DNA of 64,000 nt from CADEFQ01 sp035433705 (GCA_035433705.1 DAORVK010000003.1:1-64000), one strand, 5' to 3'. Numbered from the stretch's first letter, positions 35,076 to 43,842 are shown. Notes: a model not told the origin generated them from the letters alone. Numbers and translations are program-made.

Positions 35076-37616
35076 ATGGCAGAAGTGACCGTCACCCAGT
35101 TCGCCGATGTCCTCAAGGTGCCCGTTGATCGCCTGCTTGTGCAGCTCGATCAGGCCGGCATCCAGGTGTCCGGGCCCGACGCCCGGATCAGCGACGAGGC
35201 GAAGCTCGAGCTGCTGACACACCTGCGCCGCAGTCACGGACAGGAAAGCGACGGCGGCAGTGCGCCGCGCAAGATCACGCTGAAGCGCAAGACGCAAAGC
35301 GAGCTGAAGCTCGCGAGCGTGCAAGGCCGCGCGCGCACCGTGAATGTCGAGGTGCGCCGCAAGGCAACCTATATAAAGCGCGACGTGCTGCAGGAGCAGG
35401 CGCGCCAGCAGCAGGAAGAGCTCGACAGCAGGAAGCGCGACGCTGACGAATCGGTGCGCCTCGAACAGGCGCGCGCCGAGGCCGCGCGGCTCGAGCATGA
35501 ACAGATCGAGGCGGAAAATCGACGTCGCGTCGAGGAGGAACAGGGCCGCAAGCGCGAGCTCGAAGAAGCACGCCGGGCCGCGGAGGAGCAGGCGCGCATC
35601 GAGAGCGAGCGCGAACGACAGCGCAAACTGCAGCCCGAGGCACCGCCGCCGCCACCCTCGCCGCCCCCGCGGGCGGAGCGCACTGCGCACGCAGCGCAGG
35701 GTGAAGGGCAGCCGACCCGCTATGGACGCGACCAGCTGCACGTCACCGGTAGCGCCACTTCGCGCCTGAAGAAGCGCAAGCGCATGGTCCCCACCCGCTC
35801 GCGCCAGTCAGTCGCCGCGGGCGAGACCGCGCGCCATGGCTTCGAGATGCCGACCGCACCGGTCAAGCGCGAAGTGGCTGTCGGCGAGACGATTACGGTC
35901 GCCGAGCTCGCCCAGAAGATGGCGGTCAAGGCGAACGAAGTCATCAAGGTCATGATGAACATGGGCGTCATGGCGACGATCAACCAGCCGATCGACCAGG
36001 ACACCGCCATCCTCGTGGTCGAGGAAATGGGTCATGTCGCGCGCGCGCAGAAGGACGACCAGGTCGACGCCGACCTGCAGGGCGCAGCGGCGAGCCCGGA
36101 AGACTCGCAGCCGCGTCCGCCGGTTGTCACGGTGATGGGTCACGTCGATCACGGCAAGACGTCGCTCCTCGACTGCATCCGTCGCACGAAAGTCGCGGTG
36201 GGCGAGGCGGGCGGCATTACGCAGCACATCGGCGCCTATCACGTCGAGACTGACAAGGGCGTCGTCACCTTCCTCGATACACCGGGCCACGCGGCCTTCA
36301 CGGCGATGCGCGCTCGAGGCGCCAGGGCGACCGACATCGTCGTGCTCGTGGTTGCTGCGGACGACGGCGTGATGCCGCAGACGATCGAGGCGATCCAGCA
36401 CGCGCGCGCAGCGGGAGTGCCGATCGTCGTTGCGGTCAACAAGATCGACAAGAGCGACGCAGATCCGGACCGGGTGCGCACCGAGCTTGCCAAGCACGAA
36501 GTCATTCCCGAGGACTGGGGCGGACAGAACATGTTCGTGAATGTTTCGGCGCGCGCCGGCACCGGCATTGATGCGCTGCTCGACGCGATTCTGCTCCAGT
36601 CCGAGGTGCTCGAGCTGAAAGCGCCACGCACGGGCCTCGCTGCGGGCGTCGTGATCGAGTCGGCGATCGAGAAAGGCCGCGGCGCCGTCGCTACCGTGCT
36701 CGTCAAGAAGGGCATACTGAGAACCGGCGACCCGATCATCGCCGGCCAGGAATTCGGCCGCGTACGCGCCATGCTCGACGAGAACGGCAAGCCGGTCGAC
36801 GAGGCAGGTCCCTCGATGCCAGTCGTGGTGCTGGGCCTCTCGGGTACGCCCAACGCCGGCGACGACGTGCTCGCGGTGGAAAGCGAGCGCAAGGCGCGCG
36901 AAGTCGCGCTCTATCGCCAGGGCAAGTATCGCGACGTCAAGCTCGCGCGCCAGGCGACGCGTGCCGAGGACGTCTTCTCGCAGATGGGTGGGGACAAGGC
37001 GGGCACGATCGCGATCGTGCTCAAGACCGACGTGCAGGGCAGCGCCGAGGCGCTGCGCGATGCGCTGACGAAGCTCTCGACCGATGAAGTCAAGGTCAAT
37101 GTCGTCGCGAGCGGCGTGGGCGGCATCACCGCCTCCGACGTGCAGCTGGCAGCAGCAGCGCGCGCGCAGCTCATCGGCTTCAACGTGCGCGCGGACGCCG
37201 CGGCCCGTGATGCGCTCAAGGACACCGGCAGCGAAGTGCGCTACTACAGCATCATTTACGAAGCCATCGACGACGTGAAGCAGATGATGTCGGGCCTGCT
37301 CGCGCCGGAGATCAAGGAGCAGATCGTCGGCGTCGCCGCAGTGCGCGAGGTGTTCCGCTCGAGCAAGTTCGGCGTGGTCGCAGGTTGCCTCGTGACCGAG
37401 GGCTTCGTGAAGCGCAACAATCCGATCCGGGTACTGCGCGACAACGTCGTGATCTTCGAGGGCGCCCTCGAGTCCTTGAAGCGCTTCAAGGACGATGCGG
37501 GCGAAGTGCGTGCCGGTACCGAGTGCGGCATTGGCGTGAAGAACTATCAGGACGTGCGCGTGGGCGACCAGATCGAGTGCTTCTCCCGGATCGAGGTGGC
37601 GCGCTCCATCCAGTGA
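35076..37616 (+). CDS. infB: Translation initiation factor IF-2
   Basis: GTPase that positions fMet-tRNA in the initiation complex. It has 846 residues. An N-terminal IF2N domain (about 1-50) is followed by a long charged, coiled-coil-prone Glu/Arg/Ala segment (about 100-195) and a Pro-rich patch. A second IF2N-type domain lies near 265-315. The G domain starts near 348 with G1 GHVDHGKT, DTPGHAAF and NKIDKSDAD. Domains C1 and C2, which bind the fMet moiety, complete the protein. The initiator tRNA it recognises is encoded about 5 kb upstream and has an unusual 1-72 mismatch. Confidence 0.98.
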   Translation: MAEVTVTQFADVLKVPVDRLLVQLDQAGIQVSGPDARISDEAKLELLTHLRRSHGQESDGGSAPRKITLKRKTQSELKLASVQGRARTVNVEVRRKATYIKRDVLQEQARQQQEELDSRKRDADESVRLEQARAEAARLEHEQIEAENRRRVEEEQGRKRELEEARRAAEEQARIESERERQRKLQPEAPPPPPSPPPRAERTAHAAQGEGQPTRYGRDQLHVTGSATSRLKKRKRMVPTRSRQSVAAGETARHGFEMPTAPVKREVAVGETITVAELAQKMAVKANEVIKVMMNMGVMATINQPIDQDTAILVVEEMGHVARAQKDDQVDADLQGAAASPEDSQPRPPVVTVMGHVDHGKTSLLDCIRRTKVAVGEAGGITQHIGAYHVETDKGVVTFLDTPGHAAFTAMRARGARATDIVVLVVAADDGVMPQTIEAIQHARAAGVPIVVAVNKIDKSDADPDRVRTELAKHEVIPEDWGGQNMFVNVSARAGTGIDALLDAILLQSEVLELKAPRTGLAAGVVIESAIEKGRGAVATVLVKKGILRTGDPIIAGQEFGRVRAMLDENGKPVDEAGPSMPVVVLGLSGTPNAGDDVLAVESERKAREVALYRQGKYRDVKLARQATRAEDVFSQMGGDKAGTIAIVLKTDVQGSAEALRDALTKLSTDEVKVNVVASGVGGITASDVQLAAAARAQLIGFNVRADAAARDALKDTGSEVRYYSIIYEAIDDVKQMMSGLLAPEIKEQIVGVAAVREVFRSSKFGVVAGCLVTEGFVKRNNPIRVLRDNVVIFEGALESLKRFKDDAGEVRAGTECGIGVKNYQDVRVGDQIECFSRIEVARSIQ

Positions 37617-37630
37617 TGGGCGCGTGAGCC

Positions 37631-38065
37631 ATGGCTGGTAGTGCACGCCGCGAGCGCATCGAAGGCGAAGTGCAGCGTGTGCTGTCGACGCTCGTCGCGC
37701 GCGAAGTCAGGGATCCGCGTGTCGGCAGCGTCACGATCACGGCGGTGCAGCTCGCCCCCGACCTGTCCGTGGCGCGCATTTTCTTCCTGCCGTTCGGTGG
37801 CCGCCATACCGCCGATGAAGTGCGCGAGGGTCTCGCGAGCGCGGCGGGCTTCCTGCGTGGCGAGGTCGGTCGGCGCCTCTCGCTGCGGCACGCACCGCGG
37901 CTCGAGTTCATCATCGATCGGCACTTCGAAGAGGCGGCTCACCTCACCTCGCTGATTGATCGCGCGGTGCTGGAAGACCGCTCGCGCGCCGCCGCCGACG
38001 AGCCCGCCGACGAGCCCGCCGACGACCCCGCCGACGACCTTGCCGGCGATCCGGACGCGACCTGA
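37631..38065 (+). CDS. rbfA: 30S ribosome-binding factor RbfA
   Basis: Assists late 30S maturation near the 16S 5' helix. It has 144 residues. The single KH-like domain covers about residues 1-118 with RERIEGEVQRVLSTLVAREVRDPRVG and APRLEFIIDRHFEEA. The last roughly 25 residues are an acidic Ala-Asp-Glu-Pro repeat encoded by four 12-bp units, not part of the fold. It lies between infB and truB as usual. Confidence 0.94.
   Translation: MAGSARRERIEGEVQRVLSTLVAREVRDPRVGSVTITAVQLAPDLSVARIFFLPFGGRHTADEVREGLASAAGFLRGEVGRRLSLRHAPRLEFIIDRHFEEAAHLTSLIDRAVLEDRSRAAADEPADEPADDPADDLAGDPDAT
37994..38041 (+). repeat. Four tandem 12-bp units in the 3' end of rbfA
   Basis: Units at 37994, 38006, 38018 and 38030 are variants of GCCGACGAGCCC. 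They encode the acidic ADEP/ADDP tail. Unit number may vary between strains by slippage. Confidence 0.85.
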
Positions 38066-38074
38066 CACCCCTGC

Positions 38075-38986
38075 ATGCCCTCGGGAATCCTGCTCCTCGA
38101 CAAGCCGCGGGGCCTGTCGTCGAACGCCGCCCTGCAGCGGGTGAAGCGCGCATACGGCGCGGCGAAGGCCGGTCACGTGGGCAGCCTCGATCCGCTTGCC
38201 ACCGGCATGTTGCCGATCTGCCTCGATGAAGCGACCAAGATCGCGGGCGAGATTCTCGCGGGACGCAAGCGCTATGAATTCACCGTCGCGCCCGGAGCGC
38301 GCACCTCGACGGGTGACACCGAAGGCGAGATCGTCGAGCGCTCGGCCGTTCCGGTGCTCGACCGCACGGGCGTCGAGGCGGTGCTCGCGGCGTTTCACGG
38401 CGTGCAAAGTCAGGTGCCGCCGATGTATTCAGCGTTGAAACGCGATGGGCGCCCTCTGTACGAGCTTGCCCGCGCAGGCGTCGAGGTCGAGCGCGCTGCG
38501 CGCGAGATCACGATCCATGCGCTCTCGCTCAGGGGTCTTCACGCCGGGGCGATCGAGCTCGACGTGGAATGTTCCAAGGGCACTTACGTCCGCACGCTTG
38601 CCGAAGACCTCGCGCGGGCGCTTGGCACCGTGGGTCACGTGAGCCGTCTGCACCGTGTCTGGGTCGAGCCCTTCAGGAATGCACCCATGTTGCCCCTCGA
38701 GGCGGTACTCGAGGGCGCCCAGGCAGGCGCGCCGCCGCCGTTGCTGCCCCTTGATCAGGGAATTCCCGGGTGGTCGGGCGTCAGCCTGTCGCCGGCGTGC
38801 GTGCAGCGAGTGCGACAGGGGCAGGCCATCGGGCGGGCGGACCTCTTGGGTGGCGGTGCCACCGCAGGGGGTGCCACCGCAACCGGAACGGCTGTCAAAC
38901 TGCTCGACGATGCCGGCCGGCTCATCGGGTTGGGAGAAGTCGATGGCTTCGGGGGCATTCGACCGCGGCGGATCTTCAACTTGTGA
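38075..38986 (+). CDS. truB: tRNA pseudouridine(55) synthase TruB
   Basis: Modifies U55 in the T loop of most tRNAs. It has 303 residues. LLLDKPRGLSS starts the domain and the catalytic Asp is intact in GSLDPLATGMLP. The segment YEFTVAPGARTSTGDTEGEI and the RNA-binding KGTYVRTLAEDLA follow, and a C-terminal PUA-like domain ends with a Gly/Ala/Thr repeat region. The start codon is ATG at 38075. The -35 element of the rpsO promoter overlaps its stop codon. Confidence 0.97.
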   Translation: MPSGILLLDKPRGLSSNAALQRVKRAYGAAKAGHVGSLDPLATGMLPICLDEATKIAGEILAGRKRYEFTVAPGARTSTGDTEGEIVERSAVPVLDRTGVEAVLAAFHGVQSQVPPMYSALKRDGRPLYELARAGVEVERAAREITIHALSLRGLHAGAIELDVECSKGTYVRTLAEDLARALGTVGHVSRLHRVWVEPFRNAPMLPLEAVLEGAQAGAPPPLLPLDQGIPGWSGVSLSPACVQRVRQGQAIGRADLLGGGATAGGATATGTAVKLLDDAGRLIGLGEVDGFGGIRPRRIFNL

Positions 38987-39009
38987 GCAGAGGGGCGTAC
39001 GAGTAGAAT
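38981..39009 (+). promoter_or_regulatory. Predicted sigma-70 promoter for rpsO-pnp
   Basis: TTGTGA (38981-38986), overlapping the truB stop codon, and TAGAAT (39004-39009) are separated by 17 bp and followed by GCCGCGCC. The leader before rpsO would be about 45 nt, room for the S15 autoregulatory structure known in E. coli, which I could not verify here. Confidence 0.6.
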
Positions 39010-39060
39010 GCCGCGCCTCCAAAACGGTACAAAGCCAAGATTTTCAAGGATTTCCCTGCA

Positions 39061-39330
39061 ATGTCGCTAACCACGGAAAAAAAGAGCGGAGTTCTCGCGC
39101 AATTCCGCCGCGATCCGCAAGACACCGGATCGCCCGAAGTCCAGGTCGCGCTGCTCTCCGAGCGGATCAACGGCCTCGGTGAGCACTTCAGCGCGCACAA
39201 GCGCGATCACTCCTCGCGTCGCGGGCTCGTCAAGCTCGTGAACCAGCGTCGCAAGCTCCTCGACTATCTCAAGGCGACCAAGCCCGAGAAGTACCAGGAA
39301 CTCGTCGAGCGCCTGGGGCTCCGCCGTTAA
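39061..39330 (+). CDS. rpsO: 30S ribosomal protein S15
   Basis: Primary 16S-binding protein of the 30S platform. The 89 residues equal the E. coli length. QDTGSPEVQVALLSERINGL, HKRDHSSRRGLVKLVNQRRKLLDYL and the C-terminal ERLGLRR are the conserved S15 helices. The ATG is preceded by AAGGA. It is followed by pnp, as in most gammaproteobacteria. Confidence 0.98.
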   Translation: MSLTTEKKSGVLAQFRRDPQDTGSPEVQVALLSERINGLGEHFSAHKRDHSSRRGLVKLVNQRRKLLDYLKATKPEKYQELVERLGLRR

Positions 39331-39341
39331 GGACCCCGCCC

Positions 39342-39397
39342 GGAAGGCCGCGTCAGTCGATCTGCGCGGCCTTTCCGCTATCACACATCTTTTTTTT
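39342..39397 (+). promoter_or_regulatory. rpsO-pnp intergenic hairpin and T tract
   Basis: Arms GGAAGGCCGCG (39342-39352) and CGCGGCCTTTCC (39365-39376) pair with one bulged T. Eight T residues follow only at 39390-39397, so this is not a standard terminator. In E. coli this interval holds a terminator and an RNase III site through which PNPase represses its own mRNA. The hairpin is a candidate equivalent. Confidence 0.5.
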
Positions 39398-39412
39398 CGT
39401 GAGGATTGAAGC

Positions 39413-41497
39413 GTGACCGCTTTCAAAAAATCTTTTGCATTCGGCGCACACACCGTGACGCTGGAAACCGGCGAGATCGCCCGCCAGGCCAACGGCGCCG
39501 TCGTCGCCTCGATGGGCGACACCAGGGTGCTCGTCACCGCGGTCGCCAGGAAGGAGCCGACCCCGGGTCGCGATTTCTTCCCGCTGACCGTCAACTACAT
39601 CGAGAAGACTTACGCCGCCGGCCGCATTCCCGGCGGTTTCTTCCGGCGTGAAGGGCGCCCCACGGAGAAAGAGACGCTGACGTCGCGTCTGATCGATCGT
39701 CCGATCCGCCCGCTCTTCCCGGACGGCTTCCTGAACGACGTCCAGGTCGTTGCGACCGTGTTGTCGCTCGACCCGGAAATCGATGCCGACATTCCCTCGC
39801 TGCTCGGCGCCTCCGCCGCGCTCTGCATCGCAGGCGTGCCGTTCAAGGGGCCGATCGCCGCTGCCCGCGTCGGCTATCAGGACGGCAAGTACCTGCTGAA
39901 CCCGACCGCCAAGCAGTTGGCGGCGTCGCAGTTGCACCTCGTCGTCGCCGGCACGCAGCAGGCGGTGCTGATGGTCGAGTCGCAGGCTGCAGGGCTCTCC
40001 GAGGAGATCATGCTCGGCGCGGTCGTGTTCGGTCACACCGGGATGCAGGTCGCGATCAACGCGATCAACGAGCTCGTCAAGGAAGCGGGCAAGCCGCGCT
40101 GGGACTGGAAGCCGGCCGTCGACAGCGCCGAACTCGCCGCGCTGGTCAAGGCGCAGGCCGAGGCGAAGCTGCGCGAGGCCTATACGATTACCGAGAAGCA
40201 GGCGCGTTACGCGCGCGTCGGCGAGATCAAGGCGGAAGTCATCGCGGCGGTTACCGCGGGCGATGCGCCGAAATGGACCAGGGACCAGGCCGACGACCTG
40301 CTGTTCAAGCTCGAGAGCGATATCGTCCGCCAGCGCATCCTCGCCGGCGAGCCGCGCATCGACGGCCGTGACGCCGTCACGGTGCGCCCGATCAACGTGA
40401 AAGTCGGCGTGCTCGCGCGTACCCACGGCTCGGGCCTCTTCACGCGCGGCGAAACACAGGCGCTCGTGGTCACCACGCTCGGCACGACGCGCGACGCACA
40501 AATCATCGACGCCCTCGAAGGCGAGCGTCGCGAACCGTTCATGTTCCACTATAACTTCCCGCCGTTCTCGGTGGGCGAGACGGGCATGATGGGTTCGCCG
40601 AAGCGCCGCGAAATCGGCCACGGCAATCTCGCGCGCCGCGGCATCGCGGCGGTGATGCCCGACATGACCACCTTCCCGTACACGATCCGCGTCGTGTCGG
40701 AGATCCTCGAATCGAACGGCTCCTCGTCGATGGCGAGCGTCTGCGGCGCGAGCCTCTCGCTGATGGACGCGGGCGTGCCGATCAAGGCACCGGTGGCCGG
40801 CGTCGCCATGGGCCTCGTGCTCGAAGGCGACCGCTACAAGGTCATCACCGATATCCTCGGCGACGAAGACCACCTCGGTGACATGGACTTCAAGGTGGCT
40901 GGCACGAAAGAGGGCGTCACCGCACTGCAGATGGACATCAAGGTCGAGGGCGTGACGCCTGAGATCATGAAGGTCGCGCTGGCCCAGGCGCTGCAGGGCC
41001 GCCTGCACATTCTCGGCGAGATGGCGAAGGTGATCGCGACTTCGCGCGAGAAGATGTCGGAGTATGCGCCGTCGATCATCACGATCAAGATCGATCCCGA
41101 GAAGATCCGCGACGTCATCGGCAAGGGCGGCGCAGTGATTCGCCAGATCACCGAGGAAACCGGCACGACGATCGATATCGAGAACGATGGCTCGGTGAAG
41201 ATCGCTTCGGTCAGCGGAGAGGCCGGTCGCGAGGCCCAGCGCCGTATCGAACTGATCACCGCCGACGTCGAAGTTGGCCGCATCTACGAGGGCAAGGTCG
41301 CGCGCCTGATGGACTTCGGCGCCTTCGTCACGATTCTCCCGGGACGCGATGGCCTGGTGCACATCTCGCAGATCTCCGAGGAGCGCGTCGAGCGCGTCTC
41401 GGACAAGCTGCAGGAAGGAGACAGTGTACGGGTCAAGGTGCTCGAGGTGGATCGGCAGGGCCGCGTGCGGCTTTCCATGAGAAACATCGACGCCTGA
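39413..41497 (+). CDS. pnp: Polyribonucleotide nucleotidyltransferase (PNPase)
   Basis: Phosphorolytic 3'-5' exoribonuclease of the RNA degradosome. It has 694 residues. Two RNase PH-like domains (about 10-215 and 305-545) flank an alpha-helical domain. FFRREGRPTEKE and the second-domain SSSMASVCGASLSLMDAG and GDEDHLGDMDFKVAGT (metal Asp residues) are intact. A KH domain with IGKGGAVIRQI (near 565) and an S1 domain (about 620-690) end the protein. The start is GTG 39413 after GAGGA. Confidence 0.98.
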   Translation: MTAFKKSFAFGAHTVTLETGEIARQANGAVVASMGDTRVLVTAVARKEPTPGRDFFPLTVNYIEKTYAAGRIPGGFFRREGRPTEKETLTSRLIDRPIRPLFPDGFLNDVQVVATVLSLDPEIDADIPSLLGASAALCIAGVPFKGPIAAARVGYQDGKYLLNPTAKQLAASQLHLVVAGTQQAVLMVESQAAGLSEEIMLGAVVFGHTGMQVAINAINELVKEAGKPRWDWKPAVDSAELAALVKAQAEAKLREAYTITEKQARYARVGEIKAEVIAAVTAGDAPKWTRDQADDLLFKLESDIVRQRILAGEPRIDGRDAVTVRPINVKVGVLARTHGSGLFTRGETQALVVTTLGTTRDAQIIDALEGERREPFMFHYNFPPFSVGETGMMGSPKRREIGHGNLARRGIAAVMPDMTTFPYTIRVVSEILESNGSSSMASVCGASLSLMDAGVPIKAPVAGVAMGLVLEGDRYKVITDILGDEDHLGDMDFKVAGTKEGVTALQMDIKVEGVTPEIMKVALAQALQGRLHILGEMAKVIATSREKMSEYAPSIITIKIDPEKIRDVIGKGGAVIRQITEETGTTIDIENDGSVKIASVSGEAGREAQRRIELITADVEVGRIYEGKVARLMDFGAFVTILPGRDGLVHISQISEERVERVSDKLQEGDSVRVKVLEVDRQGRVRLSMRNIDA

Positions 41498-41527
41498 GTG
41501 CGCGGGTAACGGGCTACGGGCAAGATA

Positions 41528-41562
41528 AAGAGGCCGGACGGCTGACGCCGCCCGGCCTTCTT
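41528..41562. terminator. Bidirectional terminator between pnp and phaR
   Basis: Arms AAGAGGCCGG (41528-41537) and CCGGCCTTCTT (41552-41562) pair almost perfectly around a short internal GGC/GCC element. A-rich bases on the left and T-rich bases on the right allow termination in both directions between the convergent genes. Confidence 0.7.
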
Positions 41563-41587
41563 CATTCAACGTCCTGGCCGGTCGCCC

Positions 41588-42100
41588 TTACCCGTGCGGA
41601 GGCGCCCCGGAATCCCGCGGAGCCTTGTCGTCTTCCTCCCGCTCCCGCGTGCGGCCCCCGAGCAAGGTGCGGAAGATGTCGTCCTGCACAGCGCGCCAGC
41701 GCTGGTAATTCTTCTGTGCGACCTGGTTGACGGCGTCGACCGGGTCGACGCCGACGACATTCTTCACCCGCTCGCGCATTTCACGCTGTTGCGAGTTGAA
41801 GAGCTTGAGGCTCTGCTCGAGATAGCTGCCGACCACGCCCTGCATCTGCCCGCCGTAGGTGCGGATCACCTGCGAGAGGAAATCGCGGCTCATGACCGGT
41901 TCGCCGGCGTGCTCCTGCTCGGCGATCACCTGCAGCAGGATGGAGCGTGTGATGTCGGCCTGGGTTTTCTTGTCGATCACCACGAAGTCGATGCGTTCGA
42001 CCACGAGGCGCCGGATGTCGCCGAGGGTGATATAGCGGCTCTCGACGGTGTCATAGAGACGCCGGTTGGGATACTTCTTGATGACTCTGGGTTCGCTCAT
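41588..42100 (-). CDS. phaR: Polyhydroxyalkanoate synthesis repressor PhaR
   Basis: DNA- and PHA-binding regulator of phasin and PHA granule genes. It has 170 residues. The N-terminal DNA-binding domain starts with the diagnostic RVIKKYPNRRLYDTVESRYITL, followed by the PHB accumulation regulatory domain (about 60-100, SRDFLSQVIRTYGGQMQ) and a charged C-terminal tail. No phaC, phaA or phasin gene lies in the window, so the target genes must be elsewhere. It lies 69 bp downstream of gluQ on the same strand and may have its own promoter (TATGGT-like -10). Confidence 0.93.
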   Translation of the reverse strand: MSEPRVIKKYPNRRLYDTVESRYITLGDIRRLVVERIDFVVIDKKTQADITRSILLQVIAEQEHAGEPVMSRDFLSQVIRTYGGQMQGVVGSYLEQSLKLFNSQQREMRERVKNVVGVDPVDAVNQVAQKNYQRWRAVQDDIFRTLLGGRTREREEDDKAPRDSGAPPHG

Positions 42101-42169
42101 GGCCGTGCCTCGCCTCGTCGGCCCCAGTTGCTGCGTCTACCATAGTACAACCGGGCAGCGGACCCCAAG

Positions 42170-43042
42170 CTATTCCGGTGCCGGGAGTGTACGGCTGCCG
42201 CGCAGTCGTTCGACCGACCATTTTGGCACCGCCCACGCCCAGAGTTCGCGCGGGTGGGCGCCAGCGAGTTCCGGGGGAGGCGGCACCCGCAGGAGACTGA
42301 GCACGGTCTCGAGTGCGCGGCCGGCGTGCGCGGTATCGACGGCGACGGCGCGCCGGGATTTGGCCAGTTTGCGCCCATCCGGCTCGACGAGCACAGGCAG
42401 ATGGGCATAGCGTACCGGCGCGGTGCCGAGGGCGCCGCCGAGGGTGATTTGCCAGGGCGCGGAGTCGAGCAGATCCGAGCCGCGAACGACATCGGTGACG
42501 CCCTGCCACGCATCGTCGACGACCACCGCGAGCTGGTAAGCGAAGAGGCCATCCCGGCGTCGCACGACTACATCGCCGCGCGCACGCCAGGTGCCGCGCA
42601 CGGTGCCCTGGATCCGGTCGTCGAACACGTAGCGACCCTCGTCGACCCGAAAGCGCGTAGCGGTCGGTCCTCCGGAGCGGGCGGGGCCCGCGCGGCAGGT
42701 GCCGGGATAGGCGGTGATGGGACCGCCCTCTGCGCCGTCTTCGAGCGACTTGCGCGTGCAACTGCACTCGAACAGCCGGTCTGCGGCTGCGAGCGTGACG
42801 AGCGCGTCGCGATAAGCGTCGAGGCGGGTGCTCTGGCGGACAGGGGTGGCGTCCCACTCGAAGCCGCAGGCTTCGAGAGTTGCGAGGATGCGCGCCTCGG
42901 CGCCCGGCACGACGCGCGCTGTATCGAGATCCTCGATGCGCACGAGCCAGCGTTGCCCTGCGTGGCGCGCATCGAGGTAGCTGCCCGCCGCGGCAAGCAG
43001 CGAGCCCAGGTGCAGGTCGCCGGTGGGAGAAGGCGCGAAGCG
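42170..43042 (-). CDS. gluQ: Glutamyl-Q tRNA(Asp) synthetase, start codon not identifiable
   Basis: GluRS-like enzyme lacking the anticodon domain that charges queuosine of tRNA(Asp) with glutamate. Reading from 43042 gives RFAPSPTGDLHLGSL (class I HIGH-like motif) and RIEDLD, then the zinc site CSCTR...GTC and KLAKSRR (KMSKS-like), a complete catalytic body of about 290 residues. The frame stays open further upstream through the end of dksA but contains no ATG, GTG or TTG. The first standard start is an internal GTG at 42943, after the HIGH motif. The dksA-gluQ order is conserved. The 5' boundary given is the first conserved residue. Confidence 0.85.
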   Translation of the reverse strand, partial: RFAPSPTGDLHLGSLLAAAGSYLDARHAGQRWLVRIEDLDTARVVPGAEARILATLEACGFEWDATPVRQSTRLDAYRDALVTLAAADRLFECSCTRKSLEDGAEGGPITAYPGTCRAGPARSGGPTATRFRVDEGRYVFDDRIQGTVRGTWRARGDVVVRRRDGLFAYQLAVVVDDAWQGVTDVVRGSDLLDSAPWQITLGGALGTAPVRYAHLPVLVEPDGRKLAKSRRAVAVDTAHAGRALETVLSLLRVPPPPELAGAHPRELWAWAVPKWSVERLRGSRTLPAPE

Positions 43043-43064
43043 CCCGCAGCCGCGAAGCTCCCCT

Positions 43065-43802
43065 TTAGCGATAGCGGTCGTCGCGTTCGCCGTACTGGCG
43101 TTCGCGGCGTTCGCGGCGCTCCTGCGCTTCGAGCGAGAGGGTGGCGACCGGGCGCGCTTCGAGGCGCTTGACGCCGATTTCTTCGCCGGTCTCGAGGCAG
43201 TAGCCGTACGAACCGTCTTCGATGCGTTTCAACGCATCGTCGATCTTGCGGATCAGCTTGCGTTCGCGATCGCGCGTGCGCAGTTCGAGGCTGAATTCCT
43301 CTTCCTGCGTGGCGCGATCGTTCGGATCGGGGAAGTTTGCGGCCTCGTCCTTCATGTGCGAGACGGTCCGGTCGACTTCCATCATCAGATCCTGCTTCCA
43401 GCTGAGCAGGATATCGCGGAAATGATCGAGCTGGCCCTTGCCCATGTACAGTTCGCCGCGGTGCGCGATGTACGGCTGCACGTTGCGCGGGCCGGCCAGC
43501 AGGTTCGACACGCCCTCGCCAGTTTCGGTGTCCTCGAATTCGGCAGCGCGCGGCGCGCTGGTGCGATTCGGCGGCATCGCCGGCTCGGGCGCACGGCGTA
43601 CGAACGTGGTTTCCGCGGGGGCGGCGGGCTTGCTCACGGGCTTCGGCGCTGGGGCGAATGCCTTCTTCGCGGCCTTGGGCGCTGCAGCTTTCACGCGCGC
43701 GGGCGCTTTGCGGGCGGCAGCCTTCGCTGCGGGGCGGGGGGCGGACTTCATGGAAGTCTTCTTCGGCTTGCTGCTCTTCGCAGGCGCCTTCTTGGCAGGC
43801 AT
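43065..43802 (-). CDS. dksA: RNA polymerase-binding transcription factor DksA, zinc-less, with a long basic N-terminal extension
   Basis: Binds the polymerase secondary channel and, with ppGpp, controls rRNA and amino acid promoters. It has 245 residues (E. coli 151). Residues 1 to about 70 are a Lys/Ala/Pro-rich histone-like extension. The coiled coil carries the conserved tip DPNDRATQEEE. The zinc finger is degenerate: YGYCLETG...ATLSLEA keeps one of four Cys (pattern C-T-S-A), as in zinc-independent DksA types. ATG 43802 follows AAGGAG. A frame extending to 44183 overlaps queF and is rejected. Confidence 0.93.
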   Translation of the reverse strand: MPAKKAPAKSSKPKKTSMKSAPRPAAKAAARKAPARVKAAAPKAAKKAFAPAPKPVSKPAAPAETTFVRRAPEPAMPPNRTSAPRAAEFEDTETGEGVSNLLAGPRNVQPYIAHRGELYMGKGQLDHFRDILLSWKQDLMMEVDRTVSHMKDEAANFPDPNDRATQEEEFSLELRTRDRERKLIRKIDDALKRIEDGSYGYCLETGEEIGVKRLEARPVATLSLEAQERRERRERQYGERDDRYR

Positions 43803-43842
43803 CCTGAGCTCCTTCAGACTGGGGCCCGAAAACGGACGCGGG

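Noticed and set aside
39342..39397. Intrinsic terminator between rpsO and pnp
   Set aside because: The T tract begins 13 bases after the stem, so it does not fit a standard terminator. It is listed as a regulatory hairpin instead.
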